Positions 62,340 through 64,000 of a stretch of 64,000 nucleotides of DNA are shown here, in pieces. The DNA is from Bacteroidota bacterium (GTDB taxonomy: Bacteria > Bacteroidota > Bacteroidia > B-17B0 > Aurantibacillaceae). The notes below the pieces were generated by a model, which saw only the letters and a list, made by a program, of their open reading frames with translations, had not been told where the DNA came from and ran no database searches. Each line of letters starts with the position of its first letter. Positions within the stretch are counted from its first letter, which is position 1. A program made the position numbers and the translations under genes. The stretch spans positions 26,857 through 90,856 of the forward strand of contig JAUXSA010000089.1 of assembly GCA_030681615.1 (NCBI GenBank). Reading direction: 5' to 3'.

Positions 62340-63431
62340 CTATTTTAAATATCTGAAATCCTGGTTATTCTTAATTGCTTTTATACTGTGATAAATTAAT
62401 TTTATTACTTCTTCAACATCTTGTTTATGCACACTCTCAACGGTAGTATGCATATAACGCAGTGGCAGAGAAATTAATGCCGATGCAATTCCGTCTGTTG
62501 CGTAAGCAAAAGCGTCTGTGTCTGTTCCCGTAGCCCTTGATGCGGCGAGACGTTGAAAGGTAATTTTATTTTTCTTGGCTGCCTCAACAATTAATTTTAA
62601 TAAATTGTTTTGCACTGCAGGGGCGTAACTTAATACTGGTCCGGCACCACAAGAAAGATCGCCACTTACAATCTTACTCATCATAGGCGTTTGTGTATCG
62701 TGACAAACGTCGGTAACAATGGCCACATTAGGGTTTATTTTGCGTGCTATCATTGTTGCGCCATTTAAACCAACTTCTTCCTGAACGGCATTTACAATAT
62801 ATAAACCAAATGGTAATTTATCTTTATTCTCTTTTAGCAAACGCGCCACTTCTGCTATCATGAAGCCTCCTATCCTGTTATCCAGTGCGCGGCCAACATA
62901 ATAACGGTCGTTTAACTCCATTAACTCATCTTCGTATGTAACCACACAACCCACATGCACGCCAAGCGCTTCAACTTCTTTATCGGATTTACAACCGAGA
63001 TCTAAAAATATATTCTTTAAACTTGGGCTTTCTTCTTTAGCAGCATCGCGCACGTGAATGGCCGGCCAGCCAAAAACAGCTTTTACTATGCCTTTGTCGG
63101 TATGAATATTAACGCGCATTGATGGCGCTATCTGGTGATCGCTGCCGCCATTACGCTTTAAATAAATAAAACCATCTTTTGTAATATAGCTCACAAACCA
63201 ACTTATCTCATCGGCGTGGGCCTCAATAACAACTTTGAATTCTGCTTTTGGGTTAATAACACCAACAACCGTTCCATAAGTATCTACAAAATAATCGTCT
63301 ATGTATGGTTTTAAGTAGTTTAACCAGATCTTTTGGCCTGAACTTTCGAAGCCGGTTGGAGAAGCGTTGTTTAAGTATTCGTATAAAAAATCGGTAGATC
63401 TTTTGTTTAATATAGATTTAGTTTTAGCCAT
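62340..63431 (-). CDS. M42-family metalloaminopeptidase
   Basis: A 363-aa di-metal aminopeptidase of the glutamyl aminopeptidase/FrvX type. Visible metal ligands and active-site blocks are VVIEAHADEISWFVSYI, RYYVGRALDNRIGGFMIAEV, NAVQEEVGLNGATMIA (catalytic Glu pair) and VAIVTDVCHDTQTPMM. The C-terminal His ligand is probably LPLRYMHTTVESVHKQDVEE. It assembles as a large cytosolic dodecamer in known members and trims peptides. It precedes GH3 by 36 bp, and tandem repeats lie upstream. Confidence 0.92.
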   Translation of the reverse strand: MAKTKSILNKRSTDFLYEYLNNASPTGFESSGQKIWLNYLKPYIDDYFVDTYGTVVGVINPKAEFKVVIEAHADEISWFVSYITKDGFIYLKRNGGSDHQIAPSMRVNIHTDKGIVKAVFGWPAIHVRDAAKEESPSLKNIFLDLGCKSDKEVEALGVHVGCVVTYEDELMELNDRYYVGRALDNRIGGFMIAEVARLLKENKDKLPFGLYIVNAVQEEVGLNGATMIARKINPNVAIVTDVCHDTQTPMMSKIVSGDLSCGAGPVLSYAPAVQNNLLKLIVEAAKKNKITFQRLAASRATGTDTDAFAYATDGIASALISLPLRYMHTTVESVHKQDVEEVIKLIYHSIKAIKNNQDFRYLK

Positions 63432-63478
63432 ATTTAATAATTAAAGAACTTTAAAGCTACTAATTTTTACGAATAATT

Positions 63479-63541
63479 ACTACCAATCTCTACGAAAATT
63501 ACGAATTAATAGACTACCAATCTCTACGAAAATTACGAATT
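63479..63541. repeat. 34-bp tandem repeat upstream of the M42 gene
   Basis: ACTACCAATCTCTACGAAAA continuing TTACGAATT is a 29-bp unit present exactly twice (63479-63507 and 63513-63541), separated by 5 bp. A decayed third unit (ACTAATTTTTACGAATAATT) lies at about 63460. The repeats fill the 146-bp gap between the M42 and PaaY-like genes. Their spacing is too short, and copies too few, for CRISPR. Confidence 0.7.
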
Positions 63542-63577
63542 GATACAAATCCGAACAAACAAAACCCAGGCTAGAAA

Positions 63578-64000
63578 TTATTTCGCCTTTTTGGCTTTTT
63601 CTTTTTGCCAGGTTTTATATTCATCCTGCTGCTGAGGCCTAAAGGCGGGTATCCTTCGTAATGGTTCACAAGGTTTTAGCGTTGCATAACAATCCGCTGG
63701 TAATTGCTGATACAGTTTTGTGCCTTTGGTTTTCCAGGCTATCATATCGTCGCTTACGTCTTTTATTGGCTTTGCGGGGTTGCCAACCACAACTTTTCTT
63801 TTTTCAATAATGGTATCCGCTGCAACAAATGACAATGCGCCTATAATACACTCATCGCCAACAACAACATTATCCATAATAACAGAGTTCATACCCACTA
63901 AAACATTTTTCCCAATGGTGGCGCCGTGTATAATTGCCCCATGGCCAACGTGCGCGTTTTCTTTTAATAATACCGTTGTGCCCGGAAACATGTGAATGGT
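63578..64000 (-). CDS. PaaY-like gamma-carbonic-anhydrase-type hexapeptide protein (cut at right edge)
   Basis: The ORF is open to the window edge (the track's ATG 63991 is internal), and the visible 140 residues are the C-terminal part. Hexapeptide repeats of a left-handed beta-helix are visible (VLLKENAHVGHGAIIHGATI, IGKNVLVGMNSVIMDNVVVG) with metal-ligand-type histidines in AHVGHGAIIHG. The tail TKGTKLYQQLPADCYATLKP followed by CEPLRRIPAFRPQ is characteristic of PaaY of phenylacetate degradation, a thioesterase-like member. No other paa gene is visible, so the pathway link rests on the tail alone. Confidence 0.75.
   Translation of the reverse strand, partial: TIHMFPGTTVLLKENAHVGHGAIIHGATIGKNVLVGMNSVIMDNVVVGDECIIGALSFVAADTIIEKRKVVVGNPAKPIKDVSDDMIAWKTKGTKLYQQLPADCYATLKPCEPLRRIPAFRPQQQDEYKTWQKEKAKKAK

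Noticed and set aside
63479-63541. CRISPR array
   Set aside because: Only two full repeats with a 5-bp gap; a tandem repeat with no spacers.

Overview
The window is a low-GC chromosomal segment of a member of the Bacteroidota. The evidence is a T9SS-type C-terminal sorting domain, two PorE-like PD40/OmpA proteins, a SusC-style carboxypeptidase-like/TonB receptor, DUF4292, DUF5522 and DUF6089 family proteins, a three-subunit b558-type succinate dehydrogenase (SdhCAB), TAnnTTTG-type -7 boxes and a general lack of strong Shine-Dalgarno sites. I cannot place it below phylum with confidence. It reads as ordinary, densely packed housekeeping DNA. I see no rRNA, tRNA, CRISPR array, prophage or transposase.

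Layout. 1-5 kb: a partial sensor kinase, an AsmA-like envelope protein and a T9SS cargo protein. 4.4-8.3 kb: exported redoxin, DUF5522, urocanate hydratase and a CHAD protein, closed by a terminator. 8.3-12.9 kb (minus): a 48-aa ORF missed by the track, a PiT phosphate transporter behind an OprO/P-like porin, MscL and an OmpA-type lipoprotein. 13-21.5 kb: a TPR membrane protein that stops where its family normally begins a SpoIIE phosphatase, then acetyl-CoA synthetase, Ogt and a thioredoxin-fold protein in an overlapping operon, DprA, a TonB receptor and an AHSA1-type protein. 21.6-28.8 kb: a metal-handling locus with a small exported His/Asp-rich protein, a CusA-TolC fusion pump, its membrane-fusion protein and a ferritin-like/VIT1 transporter. 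28.9-34.7 kb: an exported alpha/beta hydrolase between attC-like inverted repeats, then a CHASE-PAS-PAS histidine kinase with a NarL-type regulator, two single-domain receivers and one truncated receiver. 34.8-42.9 kb: exported TPR-CHAT protein (minus), TPR, PorE-like OmpA, a small membrane protein, prohibitin and MurI. 43-50 kb: DUF6089 barrel, SdhCAB, a TPR-SpoIIE phosphatase and a 2H phosphoesterase. 50-57.5 kb: conserved envelope operon (nucleotidyltransferase, TPR lipoprotein, DUF4292 lipoprotein, EnvC-like protein), then a second PorE-like protein. 57.5-64 kb (minus): M42 peptidase, GH3, LysE, DUF493, aldose-1-epimerase-like and trigger factor, plus a partial PaaY-like protein at the right edge.

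The most unusual signal is in start codons. Several otherwise intact genes have no ATG/GTG/TTG at the point where their N-terminus must begin. The DUF6089 gene (ATT at 43159) and the LysE gene (CTG or ATA near 60769) have no usable alternative. The small metal-locus protein (ATT at 21650) and the TPR-SpoIIE protein (ATT/ATA near 49723) encode clear signal peptides upstream of the first canonical start. Two of them share TTTG-N4-ATT-AAA-AAR, so initiation at AUU, possibly on nearly leaderless mRNA, is worth testing. The ORF track clips all four genes, and the coordinates here restore them.
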